Assembly (NCBI RefSeq): GCF_000620625.1
Contig: NZ_JIAW01000005.1
Location: forward strand, 372,001-436,000
Direction: 5' to 3'
Source: Mycobacterium sp. URHB0044
Lineage (GTDB): Bacteria > Actinomycetota > Actinomycetes > Mycobacteriales > Mycobacteriaceae
DNA: 64,000 nt
The notes beneath the pieces are model-generated. The model was not told where the DNA came from. It saw only the letters and a program-made list of their open reading frames with translations, and searched no databases. Within the stretch, counting starts at the first letter, position 1; each line of letters begins with the position of its first letter. Below are positions 43,606-52,270 of this stretch, piece by piece. A program made the translations under genes and the position numbers.

Positions 43606-44908
43606 GCGGTGACCCTACCGAATGCGCCTGACACATCCGCGCAGCCACGGCCGTGGCGAGAAAGGCTCCCAGCGCGGTCCACCCCTCGAACCCGGTCAGG
43701 CCGTTCTTGGCCAGCAACACCAGCGCGACGCCCCCGACGCACATCAGCGCGCCGGCAGCGGTCGATCGGGCCCCCGTGGCGCGGGCCGGCGCGTCCCACC
43801 ACGGCAGCGGGCTGTGCTCGAGCGGTGAGAGCAGCTGGAAGGCCACGGCCATGACGCCCGCGAACACCAGCGCCCGCAGGGCGAGCAGGCCCCAGAAGTT
43901 CGGCGCTGTCACGTCGTACGCGTCGAGGCCGACGGCGTGCAGGCAGAACGCGGCGACCGCGATCGCCGGGACGTGCCACAGGTAGAGCGTCATCGCTCCC
44001 CCGTTACCGACCGCGACGACGCGCCACACGCGCGGCCTCGCCGCCCACCGCCGGATCGGGCCCGCCGCTGCCACGAACGCGCACGGCATCCAGGTGCAGT
44101 GCAGCGCGAGCAGCAGCGTCGGGGGCGACACGTTGGAAATCCGCTCGACGCCCGTGACCACCAGGGCGACCTCGTACGTGCCAGTCACGGCGAGCACCAC
44201 CTGCGCGGTGAACGCCGCCGCGGCGACGCCGAGCGCCACACGCGGACCGAGCAGCTTGCGTGCGTAGGCGACCCCGATCACGACCGGGATCAGCCAGACG
44301 ACCACGAAGTTGGCGGACCCCGACGTGGGCGTTCCGACGGCGACGCGAATGCCGTCGAACGCCGCCGAGGCCACCAGGAGGGAGGCGACGACTACTGCCA
44401 CGCCGCGCCCCGAGCGCAGCCGCGTCAACGCCGGCACGAAGGCCAGCACCACCAGGTACACCCCGAGGAACCACAGCAGCGCGACGCACTCGCGGCCCAG
44501 CCCCACCGCGGCCTGCGCTCCGAGGGTCATCCGCACCACCGCCAGGCCGACGACCCATGCCGCGAGGTACCAGAACACCGGCCGGCAGAGCCGCTGTGCG
44601 CGGGTGAACAGCCACGTACCCCACGGCGTGCCGCTGCGCCAGCCATAGGCCCCGGCCGCGCCGCCCGCCAGGAAGAACAGCGGCATCACCTGGACGAGCC
44701 ACGTGACCGGTCTGATCGCGGGAAGCTCGCCGAGCAGGTTGCCGATGTGCAGGCCGTCGGCGTCGATGGTGGCGAGCAGCAGCGCGCAATGCCCGAACAT
44801 CACCACCACGAGGGCGGCGAGGCGGGCCACGTCGATCGCACGGTCGCGCAGCGGGGCGGTGTCGTCGGCGACCGCGGGTGTACCGGGTCCGGGTTTGGTG
44901 AGCGGCAT
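43559..44908 (-). CDS. Membrane acyltransferase (acyltransferase 3 family)
   Basis: 449 residues with about ten membrane segments. The N-terminal DRAIDVARLAALVVVMFGHC carries the family His following the first helix. WLVQVMPLFFLAGGAAGAYGW and RAQRLCRPVFWYL fit the OafA/Acyl_transf_3 pattern. These proteins transfer acyl groups to sugars or lipids at the cell membrane. The target is not known. The C-terminus past residue 425 is basic and overlaps the tex start. Confidence 0.85.
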   Translation of the reverse strand: MPLTKPGPGTPAVADDTAPLRDRAIDVARLAALVVVMFGHCALLLATIDADGLHIGNLLGELPAIRPVTWLVQVMPLFFLAGGAAGAYGWRSGTPWGTWLFTRAQRLCRPVFWYLAAWVVGLAVVRMTLGAQAAVGLGRECVALLWFLGVYLVVLAFVPALTRLRSGRGVAVVVASLLVASAAFDGIRVAVGTPTSGSANFVVVWLIPVVIGVAYARKLLGPRVALGVAAAAFTAQVVLAVTGTYEVALVVTGVERISNVSPPTLLLALHCTWMPCAFVAAAGPIRRWAARPRVWRVVAVGNGGAMTLYLWHVPAIAVAAFCLHAVGLDAYDVTAPNFWGLLALRALVFAGVMAVAFQLLSPLEHSPLPWWDAPARATGARSTAAGALMCVGGVALVLLAKNGLTGFEGWTALGAFLATAVAARMCQAHSVGSPRDWKPDRQVRKHPSR

Positions 44909-44991
44909 GGGCTCAGCCTGCCGGGCCGCGGGTCGTCGCGGATGAGTAGGACTACGCGTCCAGGACGGCGGGATGGCCTAGATTTCAACCG

Positions 44992-45906
44992 ATGCGTTCC
45001 GCACTGGTTCTCTTGGCCGTTCTCGTCAGCGTGCTGGCCGCAGCGCCTGCCGCCGCTGCGCCTCCGCCGATGCCCGACCTGAGTGGTTACACCGTGGTGG
45101 CGCCCGAGGCGTTCCTCTCCAATGGCGAGGTCCACTTCCAGACTCCCGACGGGCTGCTGTGCGGCATCCAGCCGAACCGTGGCGCCGCGGGATGCGACGG
45201 CCGACTGCCCTCGACGCCCGAGGGCGTCAACGAGATCGTCCTGGCCGCCGACGTCAACGCGCGCGGACTACGTGAAACGGCCAATCCCGGATTCGTGAAG
45301 CCGTGGGGTGGCGCCGCCGCGGTGCTGCGCGAAGGCCAGAAGATCGCGTTCGGCGACTTCGAATGTGCGGTGGGCCCCGGGCCGCTCACCGCGTGCACCA
45401 AGGGGTCGCCGCCGACGCAGTGGATGGTGGTGTCGCCCAGCCGCACTGCCATCGGTCCCTCGACAGAAGGTCTACCGCAGGGGTTCCCCGATCCCAACGA
45501 CTTCGTGGTGAGCGACGACACGTACGTCGTCGGCGTCGGCCCGAAGAACCTGTTCCCGGTCTTCACGGTGGACGGCGGCCTGACCTGTTCGATCATCGTC
45601 TACAGCGGAGGCGAGGTCGGCTGCAACGGCCCGCTGCCCGGCGTCAGCGGCGGCGAGAACGAGGTCTTCACCCAGATACCGGGGCCCAGTGGAATCCGCC
45701 GCACCGACGATCCGAAGTTCAGCACCCCGGCGTACCCCGGGCAGATCCGCCCGCTGCCCGTCGGGCAACGCGTCACCGGCATCGGCTCCACCTGCATGGC
45801 CGTCACCGGTGGTGTGGCGTGTTACGGCACTTTCGCCGGCGCTGCGCAGGGCTTCGAAGTGACCCCCGCGGGGACGTCGACGTTCGGTGGGTCAACGCCC
45901 CGCTAG
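44992..45906 (+). CDS. Secreted protein with an internal duplication
   Basis: 304 residues with a signal peptide (RSALVLLAVLVSVLAAAPAAAAP, cleavage near residue 24). Two related modules are seen: FQTPDGLLCGIQ...GAAGCDGRLP...VNEIV and FTVDGGLTCSII...GEVGCNGPLPG...ENEVF. Each is followed by a segment ending in a further Cys pair (FECAVGPGPLTAC, STCMAVTGGVACYG). The eight cysteines probably form disulfides within each module. Pairs of such modules occur in mycobacterial envelope proteins without assigned function. Confidence 0.85.
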   Translation: MRSALVLLAVLVSVLAAAPAAAAPPPMPDLSGYTVVAPEAFLSNGEVHFQTPDGLLCGIQPNRGAAGCDGRLPSTPEGVNEIVLAADVNARGLRETANPGFVKPWGGAAAVLREGQKIAFGDFECAVGPGPLTACTKGSPPTQWMVVSPSRTAIGPSTEGLPQGFPDPNDFVVSDDTYVVGVGPKNLFPVFTVDGGLTCSIIVYSGGEVGCNGPLPGVSGGENEVFTQIPGPSGIRRTDDPKFSTPAYPGQIRPLPVGQRVTGIGSTCMAVTGGVACYGTFAGAAQGFEVTPAGTSTFGGSTPR

Positions 45907-46004
45907 GTCTGGTGCTGGCCGTCGATCCGGCATGCTGCCCCGGCCTGTTAATACACGCTGCAACAACCCAATTCAAACCATCGACAGAATCGCCGACACC
46001 TACG

Positions 46005-46217
46005 ATGGCAACCATGGACAAGCCGTCCGCCTATCTCCTCGGCTCGCCGCTGAACCACCGCGGATACTGCCAATGCGGATGGTCGGGTAAGCGGCGGTGG
46101 CTACGCGGCAGCGCCGTCCTCGACGTCATGGACCACTGCGGGGAATCCGGTCACACCCCTGTGTCGATACCGCCGATCACGCACGGCCGTCTGTCCAGGG
46201 CACGGCAGAAGAAGTGA
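46005..46217 (+). CDS. Small Cys/His protein, conserved-looking, unknown
   Basis: 70 residues from ATG 46005 (a second ATG at 46014). The sequence GYCQCGWSGKRRWLRGSAVLDVMDHCGESGHTP has three cysteines and two histidines spaced as in a small zinc-binding fold. No signal peptide is present. The flanking bases show no competing gene, and Cys/His spacing is unlikely by chance. Function unknown. Confidence 0.6.
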   Translation: MATMDKPSAYLLGSPLNHRGYCQCGWSGKRRWLRGSAVLDVMDHCGESGHTPVSIPPITHGRLSRARQKK

Positions 46218-46278
46218 CGGCGTCCCACGACCGCGAAGATTGCCCCGAAGCGCGGTACACGCCAGTAAGGTGCTGGTC

Positions 46279-46947
46279 GTGGGCAGAAACGTGTTAGCCA
46301 ACGGCCGAGGCCGCTGGTTGGCGTTCGCGGTGTCGATCGCCGTGTCCGCCGGCATGTTCTACGCCCAAAGCACCGACGCCGCCCGCCCCGCCGAGTCGGC
46401 AGCAGCAGCGCCCACCAGCCTCCCGAGTTCCGTACCCGCAGGCGCACCCGCCGTGCCCGTGCCCGCGGAGGCGGAGTTGTTGGCCGCGAGCGCTCCGGTC
46501 GCGGCGCGCGACTTCCAGTTCGAGCTACCCGCCGGCGTCGCGCCGGAAGGCGGCTTACAGGTCAGGACCATCTGGGTGGCACGGGCCATCAGCGTGATGT
46601 TCCCCGAGATCAACACGATCGGCGGATTCCGGCAGGACGCATTGAAGTGGCATCCCAATGGGTTGGCGATCGACGTGATGATCCCGAACTACCACACCGA
46701 CGAAGGCATCGAACTAGGCAACCAGATCGCCGGATTGGCACTCGCGAACGCGAAACGGTGGGGTGTCATTCACGTCATCTGGAGGCAGGGCTTCTACCCC
46801 GGCATCGGCGCACCGAGTTGGACGGCGGATTACGGCAATGAAACCGCCAACCACTACGACCACGTTCACATTGCCACCAGCGGCGGCGGATACCCGACCG
46901 GAAACGAAACCTACTACCTGGGATCGATGACCCCGACGCCCAATTGA
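46279..46947 (+). CDS. Exported protein with ARB-07466-like / metallopeptidase-like C-terminal domain
   Basis: 222 residues from GTG 46279, eight bases after AAGG. A single N-terminal membrane segment (WLAFAVSIAVSAGMFYAQ) and an Ala/Pro-rich linker lead to a C-terminal domain (residues ~95-222). Its residues GGFRQD, WHPNGLAIDV and NHYDHVHI place a His, an Asp and a His as in zinc sites of M15/hedgehog-type cell-wall peptidases. Related mycobacterial proteins are exported and of unproven activity. It may act on peptidoglycan. Confidence 0.8.
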   Translation: MGRNVLANGRGRWLAFAVSIAVSAGMFYAQSTDAARPAESAAAAPTSLPSSVPAGAPAVPVPAEAELLAASAPVAARDFQFELPAGVAPEGGLQVRTIWVARAISVMFPEINTIGGFRQDALKWHPNGLAIDVMIPNYHTDEGIELGNQIAGLALANAKRWGVIHVIWRQGFYPGIGAPSWTADYGNETANHYDHVHIATSGGGYPTGNETYYLGSMTPTPN

Positions 46948-46963
46948 CCGCTGGGCCAAGTGA

Positions 46964-47965
46964 TTATTTCATCGTTGCAAGGTTGTGCCAGAGGCTCTTC
47001 AGACTGTCGGTGCCACCGAACAGGGTGGTGAAGTGGGTCGAGTCGATGAGCACGATGTCCCCCGCCCGCTGGCCTCCGGGCGGCATCCAGATCAGCGCGT
47101 TGAACTCCGTGTTCCCCGCCTGCGTGAACGGATGCGGCCGGTTCGGGTCGACGCGCTGGCGTCCGAGCACCCGCAACCCGTCACTTTCCGGCGCGGTCAG
47201 CTCGTAGTGCGGCAGATGCGGGTGGAAGTTGAACGTCGTGACGTTGTCGAGGAGGCGCGGGGTGTCGAGGTCGCGAATGCCGGTCAGCGGCGCGATTTCC
47301 TTGGTGCCCTCGACGACGGCGGGGCGCAGCCCCCAGATGTTGTGCACGGGAACGTCGAGCGCGCGCATCAATGAGCGGGTGTACTGACTGAATCGCTGCT
47401 GGCGGGGCACGAGTCGGTCGCCGTGGTGCAAGTACTCGACTTGACGCTGGTCGTAGTCGTCGGTGAAGCCGACATCGTGGTGCGGCGCCAGGAGCAGGCA
47501 GGTGCCCTCCCGTTGCAGCCATTCCTTGATCGCCTCGATCTCCTCCGGCGCCGCTTCTTGTTCACCGAGCAGATGGTCGAGGCCGAACACCATCAGTGTG
47601 TCGGTGTCGGCGAGCACGCGTTCGTCGATCGGCAGCTTGTATCCGGCTTGGTCGATGCGCTGAAAGACTGCGACCGGGTGCCCGGTGGCCTCCTCGGCCA
47701 GTTCCTGGAACGCAAGGGAGGATCGGTGGAATAGTTCCAACGTGCCCGCGATCCCCTGCAGGAAGTTCGCCTCGTCGTACTCCGGCGTTTCGTAGGACGG
47801 CCACAAGACATTGCGTACCTCGGTCATGGTGGAGAAGCGATTCTCCATTGAGGCCGGATTCCGTTGCGCCTCCCAGGGATAGCTCCACGTCCAGTAGATG
47901 CTGATGCGCCGCCCTCCGGTGTGCTTCCGGGCGGTATGGCTCTGGTTGTACGTGCGTGCGTGCAT
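46964..47965 (-). CDS. Unknown protein of the DyP operon (ThuA/amidotransferase-like pattern)
   Basis: 333 residues from ATG 47965, eight bases after the DyP-type gene. The centre (VLADTDTLMVFGLDHLLGEQEAAPEEIEAIKEWLQREGTCLLLAPHHDVGF in outline) has the alternation seen in ThuA/DUF4350 and class I amidotransferase-like domains: a strand, an acidic helix, a second strand and HH. A Gly/Pro-rich segment WMPPGGQRAGDIVLIDSTHF is near the end. No signal peptide is found. No family assignment is firm. Its co-transcription with a haem peroxidase suggests a partner or cargo role. Confidence 0.75.
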   Translation of the reverse strand: MHARTYNQSHTARKHTGGRRISIYWTWSYPWEAQRNPASMENRFSTMTEVRNVLWPSYETPEYDEANFLQGIAGTLELFHRSSLAFQELAEEATGHPVAVFQRIDQAGYKLPIDERVLADTDTLMVFGLDHLLGEQEAAPEEIEAIKEWLQREGTCLLLAPHHDVGFTDDYDQRQVEYLHHGDRLVPRQQRFSQYTRSLMRALDVPVHNIWGLRPAVVEGTKEIAPLTGIRDLDTPRLLDNVTTFNFHPHLPHYELTAPESDGLRVLGRQRVDPNRPHPFTQAGNTEFNALIWMPPGGQRAGDIVLIDSTHFTTLFGGTDSLKSLWHNLATMK

Positions 47966-47973
47966 GGCGATCC

Positions 47974-49293
47974 TCAATTACCGAGCGTGGCAAGGTGGCG
48001 AAGCGCATTCATGCCCGGCAGGAAGAAGTAGGCGCCGCCCCGCAGCGTCGTGAATGCCGGTATCCCCTTGTGCACCTTGCGGATGGGGCGCTTGGGTACG
48101 GTGAAATCCAGTGTGCCGTCTTGGCTTCCGCAGATCGGGTCGTGTTCGTTGCCGAGCTCGTGGAATGTCTTGTCGTTGATCCAAACGTTCTGGGCGAACT
48201 CGAACTGACGGATCAGATCGGCGCAGATGATGAAGGCGGCGATGCCGCGTTCCACACCGTCGTCGGGCGCATCGTCGGGCAGGGCGGGTCCATAGGTCGC
48301 TCCGCGCCGGATCATCCGACGCCGATTCATGTTGTGGGCGGTGTCGCGTGGATTGAGCCTGCGTGCATGGGATCCCAACGGACATGCGTAGCCGAACGGA
48401 TCCATCTCCTTGTAGTCGAAGTCGTTGCTGCGCATCGGATCCGCACCCAATTCGGGGTCGTCCTTCTCCGGCGCGAGCACCAGCGGCGCGCCACTGCGCC
48501 AGCGGCCCATGAACTTGGCGGCCAGCAGTTCCTGCCCCTCCGGGGTGTCGGCGTTCTCGCGCAGGTGGTCGCGGAACGCACCGACGTGCTCCTCGAGCCG
48601 CCGGTAGGCCATGTAGCTGCCGTTGCGCGACAAGACCTCTGGCTCGGGCAGATTGGCTACCGGACCGTCTTCGTCCGGATACCCGAGGATGAACTCGCCA
48701 GGTTCCAGCGGCGCGCCGGAGCCGGGGGTCGGTTCCTCGCCGGAACCCTTCATCACCGGCTGTGACAATCGATCGCGGAACCCGAAATGGTCGTGGGCGT
48801 AGTTGAACGGCGGCGACGCGTTGAGGTCGAGGTAGGACACCGAACGCACGCCGTCGGTGCGGGCGAGCAGCTTGTCGTGCTCTTCGATGGAGCGGGCGTA
48901 CTGCTCGTCCGTGCGGGAGAACAAGATCGCGATCGCGTGTACGTCGGCACCGCCGAGGCCGCCGACCCAGTGCTCGGGAGCACAGGTCCCCGTGTCACCG
49001 AGGATGTCCGCACGGGCGGCCATTCCCTCGCGAAACTCTTCGGGGAAGGTGGCGAGAGATTCCTCGGGCACGCCGAGTGCACGGAGCCCATTCCACGTGA
49101 ACGCCAACGTGACCCAGCGATCCGAACCGTCCATCGTGGCCTGCGCGTCCGCAGCAGACTGGACCTTGTCGAGCAGCTCGGTCAGCCACGCCCGGCCGCC
49201 TGCAGGTGTGTCGAACGAGAGGAACTCGTAGCGCCCCGTGATCGCCGGGGTGCGGGTCAGCAGGATGTGCTGGATGTCGTCGAACTCGAGCAT
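47974..49293 (-). CDS. DyP-type haem peroxidase family protein
   Basis: 439 residues, a length of the larger DyP classes. The distal motif reads GFRDRLSQP (171-179): the catalytic Asp174 is kept, while the following Gly of the GxxDG motif is Arg. The proximal region GSHARRLNPRD has H309 as the likely haem ligand. DyPs use peroxide to oxidise dyes, phenols or iron-porphyrins. No Tat signal is visible, so it is cytosolic or enclosed in another particle. The gene abuts the small upstream gene by one base. Confidence 0.87.
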   Translation of the reverse strand: MLEFDDIQHILLTRTPAITGRYEFLSFDTPAGGRAWLTELLDKVQSAADAQATMDGSDRWVTLAFTWNGLRALGVPEESLATFPEEFREGMAARADILGDTGTCAPEHWVGGLGGADVHAIAILFSRTDEQYARSIEEHDKLLARTDGVRSVSYLDLNASPPFNYAHDHFGFRDRLSQPVMKGSGEEPTPGSGAPLEPGEFILGYPDEDGPVANLPEPEVLSRNGSYMAYRRLEEHVGAFRDHLRENADTPEGQELLAAKFMGRWRSGAPLVLAPEKDDPELGADPMRSNDFDYKEMDPFGYACPLGSHARRLNPRDTAHNMNRRRMIRRGATYGPALPDDAPDDGVERGIAAFIICADLIRQFEFAQNVWINDKTFHELGNEHDPICGSQDGTLDFTVPKRPIRKVHKGIPAFTTLRGGAYFFLPGMNALRHLATLGN

Positions 49294-49848
49294 TTACTGC
49301 ATCTGATCAAGCATGGTCGAGAAGGCCGCCTTCAGCCGCAGTGCCTTCTTGATCTCGTCTGCTGTTACGTACGGGTATTCGCCGTACTCGAGGAAGCTCG
49401 GAACGTGGTGCTCCCGAACGAAGTTGATGAACGCATCGGGGTTCTCCTTCCAATCCTCCGGGAAGCCTTCGAGTTGGGTGAAGATGGTCGTGATGCCGGT
49501 CGCGCCGAACAGGGCGACGGCGTCTTCGGTGTACTTGTCGAAGTCGGTGTCGAAGATTCCCATGTATTGGAAGTGGAGCCCGGAACCGATGTCGAAGAGA
49601 TTCCACCGCAAGTAGTGCAACTTGAGCGGTGCGAGCGCTTCCGGACTCGTGGCAATCGTCTCCTCGATCGTCTTGCCGTAGGCCCGGACCGTCTCTTCCC
49701 GTCCCTCCTTGACCTTCGCAATGATCGAGAAGCCATAACACGCCGGCGTCCGGGGGAAGACCGGACCGTAACGCCCCCGTTCGAGTTCGAAATAGCCTTC
49801 TTTCGGGATGGCCATCGCGGCCGGTTTCGACCAATCTTGATCCGTCAT
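49294..49848 (-). CDS. Unknown protein preceding the DyP-type peroxidase
   Basis: 184 residues from ATG 49848; ATG 49860 is a close alternative. The centre (HYLRWNLFDIGSGLHFQYMGIFDTDFDKYTEDAVALFGATGITTIFTQLEGFP in outline) has the alternation of a dimeric alpha/beta-barrel (ferredoxin-like) domain, the same superfamily as DyP itself. No catalytic motif is recognised. Its stop directly abuts the DyP start codon, so the products probably work together. A 265-base gap with a TTAGG/CCTAA dyad precedes it. Confidence 0.78.
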   Translation of the reverse strand: MTDQDWSKPAAMAIPKEGYFELERGRYGPVFPRTPACYGFSIIAKVKEGREETVRAYGKTIEETIATSPEALAPLKLHYLRWNLFDIGSGLHFQYMGIFDTDFDKYTEDAVALFGATGITTIFTQLEGFPEDWKENPDAFINFVREHHVPSFLEYGEYPYVTADEIKKALRLKAAFSTMLDQMQ

Positions 49849-49946
49849 TTTCGCCCCCATCTCGCGCATTCGACATAGCGAACGTAGCACCGCTGCAGGC
49901 GTTGCGATCGACAATTGAACGTCGGAAGTCCCATCAAAATCGCTGG

Positions 49947-49964
49947 TTAGGGCACCTACCCTAA
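49947..49964. promoter_or_regulatory. TTAGGG-N6-CCCTAA inverted repeat, iron-box-like
   Basis: A perfect six-base dyad (TTAGGG at 49947-49952, CCCTAA at 49959-49964) lies about 100 bases upstream of the DyP operon and about 160 bases before the divergent secreted-protein gene. TTAGG and CCTAA are the outer half-sites of mycobacterial IdeR boxes. The spacing here is one base shorter and the inner bases do not match. The adjacent haem-related genes make an iron-responsive role plausible. Confidence 0.45.
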
Positions 49965-50125
49965 TCCCGAAAAGAGCTTGCGTATTCAACTACTCTTGAA
50001 ACCGAGAATTCCGAACTGCCACCACGCTCATTCGAATCGAATTACGCTTCCTGAATAACGGCTTCGGCGCGTTTTCGGGGAGATTTCGGCGGCGGGCCAC
50101 CAAATCTGAGAGGGGGGCAGCTGCC

Positions 50126-50428
50126 GTGCATAGACGCCAGCGCTACCTTGTTTTGGGATTGACACTGACGGCGATTCCCTTGGGCATCGGCACTGCGACA
50201 CCCGCGTTGGCCGATTGCACGAGCGCCGGTGCCGCCACGGTGTGCGCGCAAGGCACCGTCCGTGGTGGTGGTCCCGATGCACCGTCGGCCGGACCGGCCT
50301 ATCCGTCCTACTGCGCAGACCCGTGGTACTGCGACGACGGCTGGGATGTCGATGTAATCCTGCCGCCACGCCCCGGCCGCCCGGGCGGCCCCGGCGGAGG
50401 TGGCGGAGGTGGCATCGGTCCACGTTGA
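50126..50428 (+). CDS. Small secreted Gly/Pro-rich protein
   Basis: 100 residues from GTG 50126, with agaggggggc upstream. A signal peptide (RYLVLGLTLTAIPLGIGTATPALA) precedes a short mature part with four cysteines (DCTSAG, TVCAQG, SYCADPWYC). It ends in a Gly/Pro tail (RPGRPGGPGGGGGGG). Such short exported proteins are common in mycobacteria and of unknown role. It lies 39 bases upstream of the haemophore-like gene and is probably on the same transcript. Confidence 0.78.
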   Translation: MHRRQRYLVLGLTLTAIPLGIGTATPALADCTSAGAATVCAQGTVRGGGPDAPSAGPAYPSYCADPWYCDDGWDVDVILPPRPGRPGGPGGGGGGGIGPR

Positions 50429-50467
50429 GCACAATCCCCTATCACCCACGAAACCAAGGAGTCTCCT

Positions 50468-50812
50468 ATGTTCTTCCGTAGCCTCATCGGTGCCGGCGTG
50501 ATCGCCGGCGCAACGCTCATCGGTACCGCAGCGACCGCCGCCGCCGATCCGCCCGGTTGCACGGCCGCCGACCTCGCAGGCGTCATGTCCGGTGTGAACG
50601 CCGGGATGTCGTCCTATCTGTTCACTCATCCGGCCGTCAACGACTTCTTCACCGGCCTCAAGGGCAAGACCAGGGAAGAAATGCGAACGGAGATCACCGC
50701 CTACGCGGACGCGAATCCGCAAGTGCGCGACGAGATCGCCGCCGTGCGGCAGCCCGCGTCCGACTTCCGGGACCGGTGCAACGCCCCCGTGCCCGACGGG
50801 CCGATGGGCTAG
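50468..50812 (+). CDS. Haemophore-type secreted protein (Rv0203-like)
   Basis: 114 residues. A signal peptide (FFRSLIGAGVIAGATLIGTAATAAADP) is followed by a ~85-residue helical domain with a Cys at each end (GC31TAADLAGV, DFRDRC). The core GVNAGMSSYLFTHPAVNDFFTGLKGKTREEMRTEITAYADANP in outline is the pattern of mycobacterial haem-binding proteins that ferry haem to MmpL transporters. A good aaggag site precedes the ATG. Haem binding is inferred from family pattern. The neighbouring divergent operon encodes a haem peroxidase. Confidence 0.85.
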   Translation: MFFRSLIGAGVIAGATLIGTAATAAADPPGCTAADLAGVMSGVNAGMSSYLFTHPAVNDFFTGLKGKTREEMRTEITAYADANPQVRDEIAAVRQPASDFRDRCNAPVPDGPMG

Positions 50813-50848
50813 CGGACACATCCGCAGCGGGCCAGTCCCGCCGCCGGC

Positions 50849-51910
50849 CTACGCGGGGACCGAGGCGTTCTGCTTTTCGAGCCAGAGCCCTGCCGGTGCG
50901 CACGGCAGTCCCACGTCGTCGAGCGTGAGGATTCCGGCGGGTGCTGCCGCGACGTTGAGCACGGCGTTGACCCCGGGCATCGCCGTCATGGTGTCCCACT
51001 CGTGGTTGCCCCAGTGCTCAGGAGGGATGAAGCGGACGCGGGTCTGGACCTCGGGCTCGCCCTTGATCACGACGTTGTAGTGATCGTCATCGAACACCCA
51101 GTCGCCGTTGAGTTTCTTGGTCAGGTACCACGCGACGCGCGATTCAATTACCGTCTGGCCCTTCACCTTTGCGTTCCAGCCTCCCCGGATGGCGGCGATG
51201 GTGTCCTTCTCCATGGTGAACCAGCCGAGATCGACTCTCTCCGAGGTCGTTTGGTGATCGATCACGAATTCCATCTCGTCGATCTCCAAGCCCAACGCCA
51301 CCGCCATGCGTTGGACGGAGTCGGCGAAGGTGTTGAACCCGTACTTCGCCAGTTCGCAGACTTCGGGCGTCGCCTCGGGCAGTCCCATGCCCAGCGCCTG
51401 CCACGTTTCCGCCGACTCGTAGACGGCGACGTCCGCCGACTCGATGATCGACACCTGCTGGACGTCGCGGCAGACGGCGGTCATCGCCGTCACCATCGTG
51501 TTGATCCAGCCCGGGTTGATGCCGGTGATGTAGAGCGAACTGTCGCCGCGCTGGCATGCAGCGGCGAGCTTCTCCTTCGTCTCGCCTTGGATTCCGCCGA
51601 CGTTGAGGAACAGGTTGGTGCTGATGACGTCGAGACCGCTTTCGAGCAGGCGGACGACGTGGTCGAGGTCGGCCAAGAACGGCGTGTACAGGACGGTGTC
51701 GGCGTCCAAGGCGATGAGCGTGTCGATGTCGGTGGTGGCCAGAACGCCGGTGTCGGGCCTGCCGCACAGTGGTCCGGCATCGGTGCCTGCCTTGTCAGCC
51801 GAGTAGGCATAGACGCCGACCAGGTCGAGGCGGGGGTCGTCGAGGATGCCCCGCATGCTGAGCTTGCCGACCTTGCCAGTGGTCCACTGAATGACACGCA
51901 GCTTGTTCAT
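50849..51910 (-). CDS. NAD(P)-dependent dehydrogenase (dihydrodipicolinate reductase-like)
   Basis: 353 residues. The N-terminal Rossmann motif is KLRVIQWTTGKVGKLSMRGIL, in which the usual GxxGxxG reads TTGKVGKLS. It is followed by a DapB-like centre (NLFLNVGG, YITGINPGWINTMV). This branch includes 2,4-diaminopentanoate dehydrogenase-like enzymes and many mycobacterial paralogues of unknown substrate. It is cytosolic. The upstream region holds GAGAAT half-sites (51990-52031) that may control it or the divergent sulfatase gene. Confidence 0.85.
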   Translation of the reverse strand: MNKLRVIQWTTGKVGKLSMRGILDDPRLDLVGVYAYSADKAGTDAGPLCGRPDTGVLATTDIDTLIALDADTVLYTPFLADLDHVVRLLESGLDVISTNLFLNVGGIQGETKEKLAAACQRGDSSLYITGINPGWINTMVTAMTAVCRDVQQVSIIESADVAVYESAETWQALGMGLPEATPEVCELAKYGFNTFADSVQRMAVALGLEIDEMEFVIDHQTTSERVDLGWFTMEKDTIAAIRGGWNAKVKGQTVIESRVAWYLTKKLNGDWVFDDDHYNVVIKGEPEVQTRVRFIPPEHWGNHEWDTMTAMPGVNAVLNVAAAPAGILTLDDVGLPCAPAGLWLEKQNASVPA

Positions 51911-51989
51911 CGGGTTCCTTCGGGACGCAGGTCGGGTGGCCGCTTCGGCGCACTTCGACGGGTGGACGCGACAACCCTGCGGGCTGCTC

Positions 51990-52031
51990 GAGAATGCGCT
52001 CGCCTGAACCGAGAATTACATTCTCATTCTG
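51990..52031. promoter_or_regulatory. Cluster of GAGAAT half-sites including a perfect dyad
   Basis: The 360-base gap 51911-52270 shows no gene. GAGAAT occurs at 51990-51995 and 52011-52016 (21 bases apart). The second copy forms a perfect dyad with ATTCTC at 52020-52025 (spacer TAC), followed directly by ATTCTG at 52026-52031. This looks like a multi-site operator for the dehydrogenase gene (start at 51910) or the divergent sulfatase gene. Confidence 0.5.
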
Positions 52032-52270
52032 GAGAGTAGGACACCCGTCGTTGGGATTCAAGGGGTGCTATCAGCTCGAACTACTAATGCACTCTTGCCC
52101 AGCGTCGGCCTCCTGTTGGCCGGCGAGTCACCGGTGCAGGGCTCATATCCCGTACCGATGGAACGCCTACCGAGACCTCCCCCGAGAACTACGCTTCAGC
52201 TCGACGCGTCGGGGGGAGATTGCAATGGTCTTGGCCGCATTGATGAATTGCCGGGCACGGTGATCGTCAG

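Noticed and set aside
40678-43854. A plus-strand open frame of over 1000 codons opposite tex and the sigma factor gene
   Set aside because: It is an antisense by-product of high GC content: composition is rich in His, Arg and Val, there are no domains, and it lies opposite two well supported genes.
49947-49964. A canonical IdeR box
   Set aside because: Outer half-sites fit, but the total length is 18 rather than 19 and the inner bases differ, so it is reported only as iron-box-like.
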